From assembly GCA_016788705.1 (NCBI GenBank), contig JAEUSQ010000039.1, forward strand, positions 248,001 to 312,000: DNA of 64,000 nucleotides, written 5' to 3'. Of this stretch, positions 44,120-53,762 are shown in pieces. Under the pieces are notes generated by a model that was not told where the DNA came from, made no database searches, and saw only the letters and a program-made list of their open reading frames with translations. The position numbers and the translations under genes are program-made. This DNA comes from Bacteroidetes Order II. bacterium (lineage in GTDB: Bacteria; Bacteroidota; Rhodothermia; Rhodothermales; UBA2364). The stretch's first letter is position 1. Each line of letters begins with the position of its first letter.

Positions 44120-45184
44120 TTATTTTCGGATTGATTTTTCCCCCATTGTTTTGGCAGTCAAAAATACACCAATGATAATAAACATGTAAAATCCGATAAA
44201 GCGCCAAGCAAAAAGTGTGGGTGCAACATAGGCGGCTCCCAATAACGGTGTCATAAAAACCGTATAGGCTGCCTCAATACCACCTGCACCACCCGGTGTA
44301 GGCATAATGATATAGCTTAGTAAAATGGCCATTGCACGGAAAATAATTTGAACCGGATTGTACACCTCGGTAATACTCATCACCACAAACAATAGTAGAA
44401 AATAACGACATACCCATAAAGAGGCCGTCATCAATACGCCTTTGACAAAAAACATCGGCTTTTCTTTGCGGATAATGGCGGCACGGGCTTGTAAAGACTC
44501 CATTTCGCGATCTGCACGCGCTTTAAAACGGCTTAAAAAAGGCAGGGAAAACAACTTAAGTACTAACCATTCCAAAATTTGAGGCCGTACCAAGGTGGCG
44601 TAGGCAAAAATGGCTGCCCAACTCATAATAACCAAGAAATACAACGAAATGGCGCCTTCCCCAATGCTCCCAACAGAAGCCGGAATGATCTCTACAAACA
44701 TTGAAGCGCCCAACATAATCAGGATCGAAACCGCAAACCAGATCTGATCCAACAACATCAAGAACATCATAATACCCGATGCTTCACCCAATGGGATCCG
44801 CTGGTCTTTGTTCATATACAACGCAGCAAAAGGGGTTCCTCCGATTACCGAAGGTGTGATATTGGCATAAAAATCCCATACCAATTGGGTGCGAAGTGCC
44901 GGCACAAATGGGATGCGGCCATGTGAAACATATTTAATGCGAAAGGCACCGATTACGACCCGCAATGAAACGGTTAAAAGAGCGGCGATTAACAATCCAG
45001 GCTTAAAAACCTTTGCCAAATTTGCCCACATGCCGGGCACATACGTAAGCCAAGTGACAATCCCAAAGGCAAAAGCACTAACGAGCAACGGAATGAGCAG
45101 GTTTCGGGCATTCACTTTATAGGCACGGACCTCTTCCGAAACGATGGAAGGTACTTCGACTGGTGCTGTTTCTGATGTTTTCAA
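44120..45184 (-). CDS. Lysylphosphatidylglycerol synthase TM region / YbhN-like flippase family protein
   Basis: A 354-residue polytopic membrane protein with about eight hydrophobic segments. The family signature PTPGGAGGIEAAY is near residue 293, and the block LVWDFYANITPSVIGGTPF is near residue 102. This domain (PF03706) forms the flippase half of MprF and also occurs alone, as here, in putative lipid transporters. There is no aminoacyl-transferase domain. A cytosolic N-terminus rich in Glu and Val precedes the first helix. Confidence 0.85.
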   Translation of the reverse strand: MKTSETAPVEVPSIVSEEVRAYKVNARNLLIPLLVSAFAFGIVTWLTYVPGMWANLAKVFKPGLLIAALLTVSLRVVIGAFRIKYVSHGRIPFVPALRTQLVWDFYANITPSVIGGTPFAALYMNKDQRIPLGEASGIMMFLMLLDQIWFAVSILIMLGASMFVEIIPASVGSIGEGAISLYFLVIMSWAAIFAYATLVRPQILEWLVLKLFSLPFLSRFKARADREMESLQARAAIIRKEKPMFFVKGVLMTASLWVCRYFLLLFVVMSITEVYNPVQIIFRAMAILLSYIIMPTPGGAGGIEAAYTVFMTPLLGAAYVAPTLFAWRFIGFYMFIIIGVFLTAKTMGEKSIRK

Positions 45185-45427
45185 GGATCTTATGAGACGT
45201 CAAAAAGGTTGATGAGAATGAAAAAACACAAAAATATACGGCATCATACCCTTCGCATGTTCATCCATGTACCACAATCCACCAAGCATCCACATTAGAG
45301 AGTCTCCATTCCGAAAACCCAGCCTTCAACGTCGTACCCATCTTCGTCATGATTTGGGTTGGTTTTGGGGGTACAAAGCAAGTATTTTAGAAAAATCCTA
45401 TCAAAAACAGACCTCCAACCTAAGAAC

Positions 45428-45898
45428 ATGAAAAAAATTGCCGGAAACCTTCTTGCCACAGATCACCACTTTGGATTGGTGGTATCGCGCTTTAACCACT
45501 TTATCACCGATAAACTACTCGAAGGGGCATTAGACGTTTTAGAGCGTCATGGTGCAGCTTCAGAAAACCTGACCATAGCCCACTGTCCGGGCGCCTATGA
45601 AATTCCATTAGTGGCGCAACAAATGGCCAAAACCAACAAATTCGATGCTATTATTTGTTTGGGGGCAGTCATCCGAGGTGCAACCTCCCATTACGACTTG
45701 GTCGCTGGACAATCAGCACAAATTGGACATGTCTCCCTAAATACGGGTGTCCCCATTCTGTTCGGTGTCATCACTACCGAGAGCATTGAACAAGCCATTG
45801 AACGGGCTGGGACAAAAGCCGGGAACAAAGGGGCCGAAGCTGCAGTTTCTGCCATCGAAATGGTCAACCTTTTAAAGGAAATAAACGCGCTTTCTTAA
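45428..45898 (+). CDS. ribH: 6,7-dimethyl-8-ribityllumazine synthase
   Basis: A 156-residue enzyme catalysing the penultimate step of riboflavin synthesis, joining a pyrimidine and a four-carbon sugar phosphate. Landmarks: [20 protein letters not shown] (substrate pocket Phe), [35 protein letters not shown] (catalytic His), and [20 protein letters not shown] with GNKGAEAA. The start [15 protein letters not shown] was chosen; an upstream in-frame extension has no support. The 243-nt gap on its 5' side, between it and the divergent YbhN-like gene, shows no FMN-riboswitch consensus. No other rib genes are adjacent. Confidence 0.94.
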   Translation: MKKIAGNLLATDHHFGLVVSRFNHFITDKLLEGALDVLERHGAASENLTIAHCPGAYEIPLVAQQMAKTNKFDAIICLGAVIRGATSHYDLVAGQSAQIGHVSLNTGVPILFGVITTESIEQAIERAGTKAGNKGAEAAVSAIEMVNLLKEINALS

Positions 45899-45979
45899 AA
45901 ACCTTAAACCTTTCCGCTGATTGTAATTGGTTACGCCCTGAATTTTTATCACGATTCCCTTCCATTAGGGTTTTAACCA

Positions 45980-48298
45980 ATGAAACATATTCTTATGCGC
46001 ATTTTCGCTTTTCTTAAAAAGTGCCTTTTGCTATTAGGCCTTCTTACTCCCCATACTTTTGCACAAATTGGTTCATGGCAAGCCCATACTGCCATGCGGC
46101 AAATCAATGATCTTGCAGATGCAGGAACAGAAATCTGGGCAGCTACTCAAGGCGGGGTTTTTGGGTACAATGTCTCTACAGGTGAAATCCGGAGAATCAC
46201 AACCATAGAGGGCCTCCACGCCCTAAATCCGACGACCATTACATACGACGACCGCAGAAAAGCGCTGTGGCTTGGTTATGAAGACGGCGCATTAGACCGG
46301 TACGACCTTGCCAGCAAAAATGTACGTACCTTCAGAGACATTGCCCGTGCCACCCAATTCACCGATCGTTCCATTGGACGCATCAAAATACAAGGGGACT
46401 CTGTTTTGGTGGCCACAGCATTCGGTATGGTCATTTTTGATGCCCAGAAAAACGAAATACGTGATTCCTATACCCAATTTGGCAATCTTTCATCCGGCAT
46501 CAGGGTCTATGACATGATGGTTCATCCATTGCCCGATGGCAGAAATGGGTTTTGGATTGCCCTCGAGCGTGGAGTGGCCTATGCCCCAATGAGCAGTGTC
46601 AACCTTCGGGAGCCGCTTCAGTGGGTACTAGACCAACGCCTCCAAAATGTCACTAGTATAGGAAAATTAGGCTCAATCGTTTTTATTGGAACCAAAATGG
46701 ATGGTTACGCCTTAGGTGCGACGGAGTGGGAACGCCAAGGATTTATTACAGGAGAGGTTCGCAGAATCACCTATTCCGACGATAGCATGATAGTGACCAC
46801 CCCATTTTGGTTGGTAGTGGTACGTAAGAATGGGCAACGCACGCTGGTCAGTTACAGCGACTATTTTAATCTAGGCGCCGGAATTGCAATGGCTGACGGC
46901 TCCTTATGGAGCGGCGACCGGTCTGCGGGTCTTGCGCAGTTTTCTTCCATACCGCCTGCCGGTAGTACCAATGAAAAACCAACACGGGTTGTTATACCCA
47001 ATGGGCCTTATTGGCAACTCTTTGCTGATTTGGAAAGCGATGCACAAGGAAATATTTATGCATCGGCATTTGCAGATCTAAAAGGGACTGTATATAAATT
47101 ATCGTCCAATGCCATTTGGGAAACATATCCGAATACCGCTGTTCCCGACCTTAAAGGTAAGACATCCTTTGACCGCGTACACGTAGATGCTTTGGGAAAC
47201 ATTTGGACGGCCTCTTCGAGAATCGGCGTAGGCCTTCTTCAGATTCAGAAGAATGGTCAGACCACCCTATACAACGATACGAATAGCTCGCTAAGGGCGA
47301 TTCCGAATCTGCCCGGCGACGTCCGTGTCGCTGGGATGTCTTCCGAGAAGGACGGAACTTTGTGGCTTTCCAATTTCTTAACCACCCCACGTCTTCATGT
47401 AAGAACGCCCAATGGTCAGTGGACGGGACTGAATGAGTTTTATGATCAATCAGGACAACGGATTGAAGGGGACTTTACCCGTGTTTTTGTAGATTCTTTT
47501 GGCAAAAAATGGGTACTCCTCTTCTATGAGGGCGGTATAATGGTCATGGACACCAAAAATACCCCCGCCAATACTGCCGATGACAAAATTCGATATTGGA
47601 CGGGCAAACGTTCCGACGGCAAAGGACTGCCCTCTGCACAAGTGCGTGCAATTTGTGAAGACAAAAAAGGTGGTATCTGGATCGGCACGAGCCGAGGTCT
47701 TACGGTTTTTGTGTTTGGGAATCTTGCCACCGACTCCGACCCGAACTGGCCTTCACGGGATGGGGCCTATGTATTGCGCGAGGTATTCGTCAATGATATG
47801 GCTGTTGATGCCGCAAACCGTTTGTGGATTGCCACCACCGAGGGGGTCTGGGTAATGAATGCCGAGACCTATGAGGTACTGCACCATTATACCAAAGACA
47901 ACTCCCCACTTTTTACAGATAATATTTCTGCATTGGCCATAGACGACAATTCCGGACGCATTTACTTTGCAACCGATCTTGGTGTACTCAGTATCCAAAG
48001 TGATGCTGCTAAACCACAGGCCGTTTTGTCCGAACTGCGTATTCATCCCATACTTGCAAAAGCCGAGGGTGGCGTATTACCCAATATCTATATTGAAAAC
48101 CTCACCGATGAAAATGAAATCAGGATTCTTAATACCGCAGGGACCCACATCAAACAGTTCAATGGATATGGGGGACGTGTGGCCTGGAATGGTCGAGATG
48201 ATGCTGGTAACCTGGTTCCATCGGGGGTGTATTTTATCGTTGCACGAAACAATAACAGCGGTGAACGCACCATTGGTAAAGTAGCTATTGTGCGTTAA
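45980..48298 (+). CDS. porZ: PorZ-like beta-propeller protein of the type IX attachment complex
   Basis: A 772-residue exported protein. After a signal peptide (cleavage near TFAQ) it starts with the PorZ hallmark IGSWQAHTAMRQINDLADAG, followed by WAATQGGVFGYNVSTGE and repeated two-component-regulator-type propeller blades (IWIGTSRGLTVF, LWIATTEGVWVMN). A C-terminal type A sorting-like domain closes it (IRILNTAGTHIKQFNGYGG, then PSGVYFIVARN). PorZ sits on the surface with PorU, PorV and PorQ and, in P. gingivalis, presents A-LPS for cargo attachment. Length matches known PorZ. It lies 81 nt after ribH. Confidence 0.85.
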   Translation: MKHILMRIFAFLKKCLLLLGLLTPHTFAQIGSWQAHTAMRQINDLADAGTEIWAATQGGVFGYNVSTGEIRRITTIEGLHALNPTTITYDDRRKALWLGYEDGALDRYDLASKNVRTFRDIARATQFTDRSIGRIKIQGDSVLVATAFGMVIFDAQKNEIRDSYTQFGNLSSGIRVYDMMVHPLPDGRNGFWIALERGVAYAPMSSVNLREPLQWVLDQRLQNVTSIGKLGSIVFIGTKMDGYALGATEWERQGFITGEVRRITYSDDSMIVTTPFWLVVVRKNGQRTLVSYSDYFNLGAGIAMADGSLWSGDRSAGLAQFSSIPPAGSTNEKPTRVVIPNGPYWQLFADLESDAQGNIYASAFADLKGTVYKLSSNAIWETYPNTAVPDLKGKTSFDRVHVDALGNIWTASSRIGVGLLQIQKNGQTTLYNDTNSSLRAIPNLPGDVRVAGMSSEKDGTLWLSNFLTTPRLHVRTPNGQWTGLNEFYDQSGQRIEGDFTRVFVDSFGKKWVLLFYEGGIMVMDTKNTPANTADDKIRYWTGKRSDGKGLPSAQVRAICEDKKGGIWIGTSRGLTVFVFGNLATDSDPNWPSRDGAYVLREVFVNDMAVDAANRLWIATTEGVWVMNAETYEVLHHYTKDNSPLFTDNISALAIDDNSGRIYFATDLGVLSIQSDAAKPQAVLSELRIHPILAKAEGGVLPNIYIENLTDENEIRILNTAGTHIKQFNGYGGRVAWNGRDDAGNLVPSGVYFIVARNNNSGERTIGKVAIVR

Positions 48299-48352
48299 GG
48301 GATTTTATTTGCTAAAAAAACGGTGAAACCAGCTTAAAATTGGTGGCCATAC

Positions 48353-48383
48353 TTGAATCACCAACTTAAATTACCTAACTTCA
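48353..48383 (+). promoter_or_regulatory. Candidate Bacteroidota-type promoter for the tRNA pair
   Basis: A TTG (48353-48355) and taacttca (48376-48383) are separated by 20 nt, approximating the -33 TTG and -7 TAnnTTTG elements of primary-sigma promoters in Bacteroidota. The match at -7 is partial (TA-n-n-T-T). It sits 17 nt before the first tRNA. Confidence 0.35.
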
Positions 48384-48400
48384 TTTCTCTACAAAAAAAT

Positions 48401-48478
48401 GGAGGGTGTAGCTCAGCAGGTTAGAGCGCAAGATTGTGGCTCTTGAGGCCGTGGGTTCGAACCCCATCATCCTCCCCA
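48401..48478 (+). tRNA. tRNA-His (anticodon GTG)
   Basis: Full cloverleaf with the diagnostic extra G at -1 (48401) opposite C73. The acceptor stem gagggtg pairs with catcctc, the D arm gctc/gagc is intact, and the anticodon stem caaga/tcttg encloses loop ttgtggc with anticodon GTG. The T arm is gtggg-ttcgaac-cccat. CCA is encoded (48476-48478). Confidence 0.97.
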
Positions 48479-48488
48479 TTTTAGAGAT

Positions 48489-48560
48489 GTCCAGTTCGTC
48501 TAGCGGTCAGGACTCCGCCCTTTCACGGCGGCAACACGGGTTCGATTCCCGTACTGGATA
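48489..48560 (+). tRNA. tRNA-Glu (anticodon TTC)
   Basis: Acceptor gtccagt pairs with actggat (G-T at the first pair). Anticodon stem ccgcc/ggcgg surrounds loop ctttcac, anticodon TTC. The T arm is acggg-ttcgatt-cccgt. The 3' end is A73 followed by ccg, so a complete CCA is not encoded, unlike the His tRNA 10 nt upstream. Both are probably on one transcript. Confidence 0.97.
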
Positions 48561-48564
48561 CCGA

Positions 48565-48589
48565 AGCGCCCCAAAGGCGCTTTTTTTTT
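48565..48589 (+). terminator. Rho-independent terminator of the tRNA operon
   Basis: Stem agcgcc/ggcgct with loop ccaaa, followed by a run of nine T residues starting at 48581. It lies a few nt after tRNA-Glu. Confidence 0.9.
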
Positions 48590-48688
48590 ACGTTTTACCA
48601 GAACGAATGTTTTCAGGTCTATTGCTTTGCTGGCTGAAGGGTGGCAGATCAATTTTACAACTTTCCATAACACGCAAGTTTTTACGTT

Positions 48689-50572
48689 TTATGCCTCTTT
48701 AATCTCAAGAACAAAAAAGGCTTGTTGGTGCAAGAAAAGGCCGCTTTGTGTTGTATCCAACAACCGGACTGGAAATTGATTAAAAAACTTGTACCAGTCC
48801 GCAACCGTGCGGAAATGTAAGAACGCTTCTTGGTGTTTCATCAATCCGCCAGACCGCAAGCGATTGGCTAAGGTATCCAGAAACGTGAGTTGTCGTAGAT
48901 CCCACTCAGTTTGATAGACGGATTCTATAATCAAAATGCGCTTGCGGGTAACCCGGACGGCTTCATGAAAAACTTGTGTTTGATTCTCGCAATGGTGAAG
49001 CACAAAAGACAAAACGGTAACATCAAAGGCATCATCCGGAAATGGCAGACGATGCCCGTCGTATCGTAAGAATGGCATTTGGGTACGGTTAAAATCTACA
49101 ACATCTGCTAAAGAAACCTCGGCCTGTCGGTCTTGACGGATCCATTCACCCAGATACCCTTCCCCACACCCCAAATCCAATACCTGTAAGGGCAGATCCG
49201 ATGATAAGACAGGAAAACCATTTCGGATTTTCGCATATTTTCCGCCCGCTCGTGAAAAGTGAACCCGCTGCAACAACCCTTTCAGGGGTAAGAGCAGCAA
49301 CAATACCAGCCAGCCGCCCCAGCCCACAATCACCCAAGGCCATTGATTTTCTGTCAGATAGAAGAAATAATTACCCGTCATCATCCCACCCAACCAAATC
49401 CAGTGCCAAGGAGGAAGCGGGGCTTCTTGAAGCTGAACCGGAGTTTCGGCATGTTGATCACGAAAGCCTACATCAACCAATAACGGAATCATCGCCAAAA
49501 GCCCTAATAAATACCAAGGATGTACCGTAGTCGCTGTAAGAAGAAACACCCCAATAAAGAGGTAAAACAGGGCGGGTAATGATTTCCGTTTCATGATATC
49601 CCCTACCCAGATTACGCTGATCGTAAAGAAAAATACCATTTGTAGAAAAGGCCCCAAAGCCTTGCTTTCCTCATGCCCCATGATCTGGCGGCCCCACTCT
49701 TTCAACCAATAATACAACCCCGCCCCGAACTCAAATTGTTGGGTGTATAAATTTAAAGAGGTTCGAATATTTGTAAAGAAATCGGGATGATAATAAGGAA
49801 TCAAGCAAATCAATCCTGTTAATAGTGGAATCCAAAAATAACGCCATCCGGTTCGGTTCAAAACAAACGGAATAAGCAATAATGGATATAACTTGGTCCA
49901 CATTGCCAACGCAATAAAAACAAGTGCCCATTTGGGTCGGTTGATCTGTAAGGCCCAGATGGTCCCAACTAACCAAGTCACCAACATCGCTTCGTTATGC
50001 GGCTGCCCGGCCACCTCCATCAATACCAAGGGATTCCATGCATAAAGGATCAAAGACCGAGCCTGCACCATACGAGAAAGTAAAAACACGCCAACAAACT
50101 CTATACCTACGAAAACCACTTTGATGGCCCAATACGAAACCACCGAACCAAACGGATAAAAAATGGCGCCCACGCCAAATACCACCTGCGAAACGGGAGG
50201 ATAAACCGTGAAATAATCTGCCGAATTTAGGCTTAGGTACAAATCAGTATTGTGTAGTGCCCCTAAGGCCGGATCATTGGGCCGAAATACAAATGGATTT
50301 ATGCCTTTCCACTGCAATAAACCATCCCATATATAACGAAATCCATCGTCCGAGAGCGAAGGCAATACAGGTAGCAATACCAAGCGATACAAGATGGCAT
50401 AGACGAGGACCGTTCGCATTGTCCAGTCTTGCCCGCGCCACCACGCGAAGGCCATTAGAAGTGTTCCGGCCCACGATGCATAGATAAAAACAGGAAGCGT
50501 GGCCTCGGAGCCCACAAACCACGCCATTGCACTGGTTACAACAAGTATAAGGACGGGCAATATATGGGACAT
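48689..50572 (-). CDS. GT-C mannosyltransferase-like membrane protein fused to a SAM-dependent methyltransferase
   Basis: A 627-residue fusion. Residues 1 to about 435 are polytopic, with the GT-C family block LSDDGFRYIWDGLLQ near residue 70 and AWNPLVLMEVAGQPHNE near residue 178, as in polyprenol-phosphate-dependent mannosyltransferases. Residues about 450-627 form a class I methyltransferase with motif I VLDLGCGEGYLGEW, DGHRLPFPDDAFDVTVLSFVLHHC, and a Tyr/Phe-rich end. Start at MSHILP (50572) was chosen over an upstream TTG. The combination suggests that a lipid-linked or surface glycan (or a lipid) is both glycosylated and methylated, but acceptors are unknown. The last codons are followed by a 98-nt gap to the tRNA terminator on the other strand. 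Confidence 0.82.
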   Translation of the reverse strand: MSHILPVLILVVTSAMAWFVGSEATLPVFIYASWAGTLLMAFAWWRGQDWTMRTVLVYAILYRLVLLPVLPSLSDDGFRYIWDGLLQWKGINPFVFRPNDPALGALHNTDLYLSLNSADYFTVYPPVSQVVFGVGAIFYPFGSVVSYWAIKVVFVGIEFVGVFLLSRMVQARSLILYAWNPLVLMEVAGQPHNEAMLVTWLVGTIWALQINRPKWALVFIALAMWTKLYPLLLIPFVLNRTGWRYFWIPLLTGLICLIPYYHPDFFTNIRTSLNLYTQQFEFGAGLYYWLKEWGRQIMGHEESKALGPFLQMVFFFTISVIWVGDIMKRKSLPALFYLFIGVFLLTATTVHPWYLLGLLAMIPLLVDVGFRDQHAETPVQLQEAPLPPWHWIWLGGMMTGNYFFYLTENQWPWVIVGWGGWLVLLLLLPLKGLLQRVHFSRAGGKYAKIRNGFPVLSSDLPLQVLDLGCGEGYLGEWIRQDRQAEVSLADVVDFNRTQMPFLRYDGHRLPFPDDAFDVTVLSFVLHHCENQTQVFHEAVRVTRKRILIIESVYQTEWDLRQLTFLDTLANRLRSGGLMKHQEAFLHFRTVADWYKFFNQFPVRLLDTTQSGLFLHQQAFFVLEIKEA

Positions 50573-50658
50573 AAGGAAAAAATTGTAACCAAACAATAGG
50601 TAACAAACACGGTCGAGACCCCTTTATTCCATCATTGAGGAGCGAGTGTTTATTTACC

Positions 50659-52794
50659 TCAAAAGCGCCACCGAATCTGGACGTTTACATCCCTTAAACG
50701 GTTTCCTTCCACTTCATCAAGACCGGAACTCACCGTTTTCCGGTGTTCATACCGCGTCGCTCCATATTTAAGCCAGAGGTCAATACCGGAAAGAGGCGAA
50801 CATTTTAGCAGAACATATGCCCTTTGCCCTATACCGGAAAAGGATGGGTTGGAAAGCACGTACAAGGCGTCATTTTCGAAGGAATAGACACGGGCATCGT
50901 AGTTATCGGTCTGAAATACCGCAAACCGGACATCCATTTGTACCTTGGGTGTCACTATCCAGCGGGCATCTTGGTACATTAAGAAGCCAAATGCCGATGG
51001 TTGCTGATCAAACTGATAATGGCTAACATCCAAACGTGTGCGGGTGCGCAAGGTTTTACTAAAATCGTATTCTAGATGCAAACGGGCGGTCTGGCGATTT
51101 TGTGGCGCCACACCTGGTAAAAGTTGGTTTCTACCTATTCCAATTTTTGTGGCTTCTTCTTTGGTTTCGGTCTTGAATTGCACATAAGAACGGAGCCATC
51201 GTCTGGGTTGATAATCTACTTTAACCAAAGCCTCGTACCCTTTTGTGGGGCGATAAATATTATACCGCAACCACGGAAACTCGAATTGGTCAAAATAGGC
51301 AGAGGCGGTCCAGTTTCGGTTTAATCGGATTTTAAGGCCCGTATAAATGCCTTTTTCATTATTGGTTTCACCTGCTCTCTCACCAAAAGCATAGCCATAT
51401 AAGCTATTAAATTGGGGTGCAAAATTTCGTGCCAAAACCAAGGTTTCCACTCCTGGACTCATTCTAAAAAAGATCCCTCCCAGCCCGCCAAATGTTCCAT
51501 CTCCATCTCGGCTTAACTCCCCAAAGCCATAGATTTTCCCAATCGTTTGATTAAAATAAAGGCTAAATTGTGTAGTTTCTTTTCCAGTAAATGCAAAATA
51601 TTGGTATGCATTGTCTTTTGTTGCAAAGGGCTGATCAAATAAGACATAATAGCCCGTTGCCCCTACCATGCCTTTTTTGTATTTCCACTCCAGCGCACCG
51701 CCCAATGTTTTTTCATTCAGCGTTCCTTTTTTCTCCAGCTCCGACTCGGTCCGATGGTATCCAGTGTCATAAATCGAAAAAACCTCACGTTCTTCGTCCG
51801 AGAGAGAATCCGGCACCACAGAGGCATCACGGTCTCGGATGGAGCCAAAGGCAGACAAATTGAGGGTTGGCGAAAGTGCAATGGTCGCACCAACTCCTCG
51901 AAAGAACCGATTTTCATCCGTGGAGCTATAGGGCAACACGCCGCCCCCACGTCGGATAATCGAACGTGTGGTCTCGGTCCCTTTACCAAAACCGGAGCCT
52001 CGCCATTGCGCTACCCCTTGCCCAAAAGCAGTCACAAAATCTCCAATCACCAACGAACGAATCCGGCCCATATTGCGAATGGCCACGTGGCCTGCCAAGA
52101 AGTCATACCCCAATATTTTCTGATTCGGATCCCATTGAAACGCTTCTCCAGGGTCTTTGTCGGCCGTAAGGGCAATGCTCACATTCCGGCGATATGTGGC
52201 TTTAAACCGGGTGACCATTCGATACGGACTTCCCAGATAGCGGGTTCCGGTTTTTTCGGGGTCATACCCCGGCCCAAGATCTAAACGGCGGCTAGCACGT
52301 TGAATAATATCATACCGCATTCCTTGGGTTATGGTTTGGAAAGAGGGGACCAGTGGGTATTTGGGCGGCGTTTTCCGTCGGGTTTCCAAGACTTCACCAA
52401 TGGTGATGTAGGGCCTGATGTTTAACAAAATCTCCGCACTTAGCCCGGGCACATTCCGCAATTCAGGAATGGAACTAAACGGACCATTAACATCTCGATA
52501 CGAAACAATCGCTTGTGCAAGTACAGCACCCAAATACGGAATCTGGGCAAAATCTGCAGCAGACGCGGAATTGATTTCTAGCGGGTTTTCCTGTAGTTCC
52601 GTTAGGATTTCCAGCAAACCTTCCTGAATGCCTTCTGCATCGTTTGCATCTTCCAGTACCGATTCTACATCGGGATCCACCTGGGTGGTATCTCGGTCTT
52701 GGGCCCAGCTTTGTGCCGTAAACGTAAAGCAAACCATCCCTAATAAGGTCATTTTCCTAAAAGGGGGCGAAAGTATGACATTGATGATCCACAT
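50659..52794 (-). CDS. Helix-hairpin-helix domain plus outer-membrane barrel protein
   Basis: A 711-residue exported protein. After the signal peptide (cleavage near SWAQ) comes an acidic stretch, then a tandem ComEA-like helix-hairpin-helix domain at about 65-130: NPLEINSASAADFAQIPYLG, then ISLP-type FSSIPELRNVPGLSAEIL. From about 160 to the end it is a beta-barrel (VSIALTADKDPGEAF, then many aromatic-flanked strands ending VNVQIRWRF). This architecture is common in Bacteroidota; the helix-hairpin-helix part binds DNA in other proteins, hence speculation about DNA uptake, but the function is unproven. Alternative starts are 52845 and 52752. Probably co-transcribed with the PorV/PorQ-like gene, 28 nt upstream. 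Confidence 0.75.
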   Translation of the reverse strand: MWIINVILSPPFRKMTLLGMVCFTFTAQSWAQDRDTTQVDPDVESVLEDANDAEGIQEGLLEILTELQENPLEINSASAADFAQIPYLGAVLAQAIVSYRDVNGPFSSIPELRNVPGLSAEILLNIRPYITIGEVLETRRKTPPKYPLVPSFQTITQGMRYDIIQRASRRLDLGPGYDPEKTGTRYLGSPYRMVTRFKATYRRNVSIALTADKDPGEAFQWDPNQKILGYDFLAGHVAIRNMGRIRSLVIGDFVTAFGQGVAQWRGSGFGKGTETTRSIIRRGGGVLPYSSTDENRFFRGVGATIALSPTLNLSAFGSIRDRDASVVPDSLSDEEREVFSIYDTGYHRTESELEKKGTLNEKTLGGALEWKYKKGMVGATGYYVLFDQPFATKDNAYQYFAFTGKETTQFSLYFNQTIGKIYGFGELSRDGDGTFGGLGGIFFRMSPGVETLVLARNFAPQFNSLYGYAFGERAGETNNEKGIYTGLKIRLNRNWTASAYFDQFEFPWLRYNIYRPTKGYEALVKVDYQPRRWLRSYVQFKTETKEEATKIGIGRNQLLPGVAPQNRQTARLHLEYDFSKTLRTRTRLDVSHYQFDQQPSAFGFLMYQDARWIVTPKVQMDVRFAVFQTDNYDARVYSFENDALYVLSNPSFSGIGQRAYVLLKCSPLSGIDLWLKYGATRYEHRKTVSSGLDEVEGNRLRDVNVQIRWRF

Positions 52795-52822
52795 ATTTAC
52801 GAAGGTTAAGCATCCAGACAAA

Positions 52823-53659
52823 TCAGAACCCCACCGAAAAAGCAACAGAAGGGGTCCAACCTAATGTTTCATGTCGTTCAAAAGCAGCATCCGCTCCCAA
52901 ACGCCCAGCCTTGAACCCAACACCAGCCGCATATCGCACAGGCGCCGTAGAAAACCCAGAACGTAAGGTGAGTGATTTAACCGGACTGTATTCAAAGCCA
53001 CCACGCACCGAAACGGGAAAACGGACATCTTTTTCAGCATCTAATAAAAAACGGACATCCGGCAGGGGTTTATATGCCAGACCTACGGCCAAGTTACGGG
53101 GCAACTCCTCCCCATTGGTATATGTCGCTTTGTTTAGGTTAGATATTCTAAAACCTATCATTGTACGATCGGTTAAGGCAGTCAATCCACCAATTCCGAC
53201 GGAAAACGCGCTGCCATTGCCATAATTGGAGATGTTGAGCATGTGGTACTGAGCCGTTGCACCAAGGTAAAATTTTCGTTTAGAGCCAAATCCAAAACCG
53301 CGTGCAGCATGTAGCCGAAATTGGGTTTCCCGAAATGCCTCGAACCCAAACGACCCGACATTTAGCCCCAGAGACAAGGCATTCATTGGAAGACTGACGG
53401 TTAAAAGCCCATGACGAAGTTCTGCCATACCAAAGCCCTGTGCCGCAGAAAAAGAGACCTGCCTTAGGGCAGACTCACCCAAAGCGGCAGGATTCAATAG
53501 GCCGGAAGTTTCGCCTACCAATGCCACCCCAGCCCCCCCTACACCAAGGCTACGAACGGGAGCGGTCAAGGGTTGGGCAGGCAAAACTGCGGGTAAGAGG
53601 AACAACAGCCACAGTGCAGGCGTTTGAAAAAAGGTTTCACACAAAGTTTTGGATTTCAT
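52823..53659 (-). CDS. PorV/PorQ-like outer-membrane protein
   Basis: A 278-residue barrel with a signal peptide (cleavage near VLPAQ) and a PorV/PorQ-type N-terminal region: PVRSLGVGGAGVALVGETSGLLNPAAL. Strand-rich sequence continues to the terminal TPSVAFSVGF. In P. gingivalis PorQ partners PorV, PorU and PorZ in the attachment complex; whether this protein fills that role cannot be decided by eye, since Bacteroidota have several paralogs. Unlike most genes here it has a strong Shine-Dalgarno sequence. Confidence 0.7.
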   Translation of the reverse strand: MKSKTLCETFFQTPALWLLFLLPAVLPAQPLTAPVRSLGVGGAGVALVGETSGLLNPAALGESALRQVSFSAAQGFGMAELRHGLLTVSLPMNALSLGLNVGSFGFEAFRETQFRLHAARGFGFGSKRKFYLGATAQYHMLNISNYGNGSAFSVGIGGLTALTDRTMIGFRISNLNKATYTNGEELPRNLAVGLAYKPLPDVRFLLDAEKDVRFPVSVRGGFEYSPVKSLTLRSGFSTAPVRYAAGVGFKAGRLGADAAFERHETLGWTPSVAFSVGF

Positions 53660-53664
53660 ATTGG

Positions 53665-53671
53665 CCTCCTT
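53665..53671 (-). promoter_or_regulatory. Strong Shine-Dalgarno site of the PorV/PorQ-like gene
   Basis: The minus strand reads aaggagg 5 nt before the ATG at 53659. Such a site is exceptional in this window, where starts generally follow AT-rich leaders, and it supports the chosen start. Confidence 0.6.
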
Positions 53672-53762
53672 CTATACCTTAAAGATACTTCCCTAATTTA
53701 TGAAGTTTGGGCTACCATTCACACAAATTCATGATCTCTACGACCATTAAGGGCCCGACACA

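Noticed and set aside
45185-45427. FMN riboswitch upstream of ribH
   Set aside because: The conserved RFN-element blocks are not visible in the 243-nt leader, and ribH is a lone gene here.
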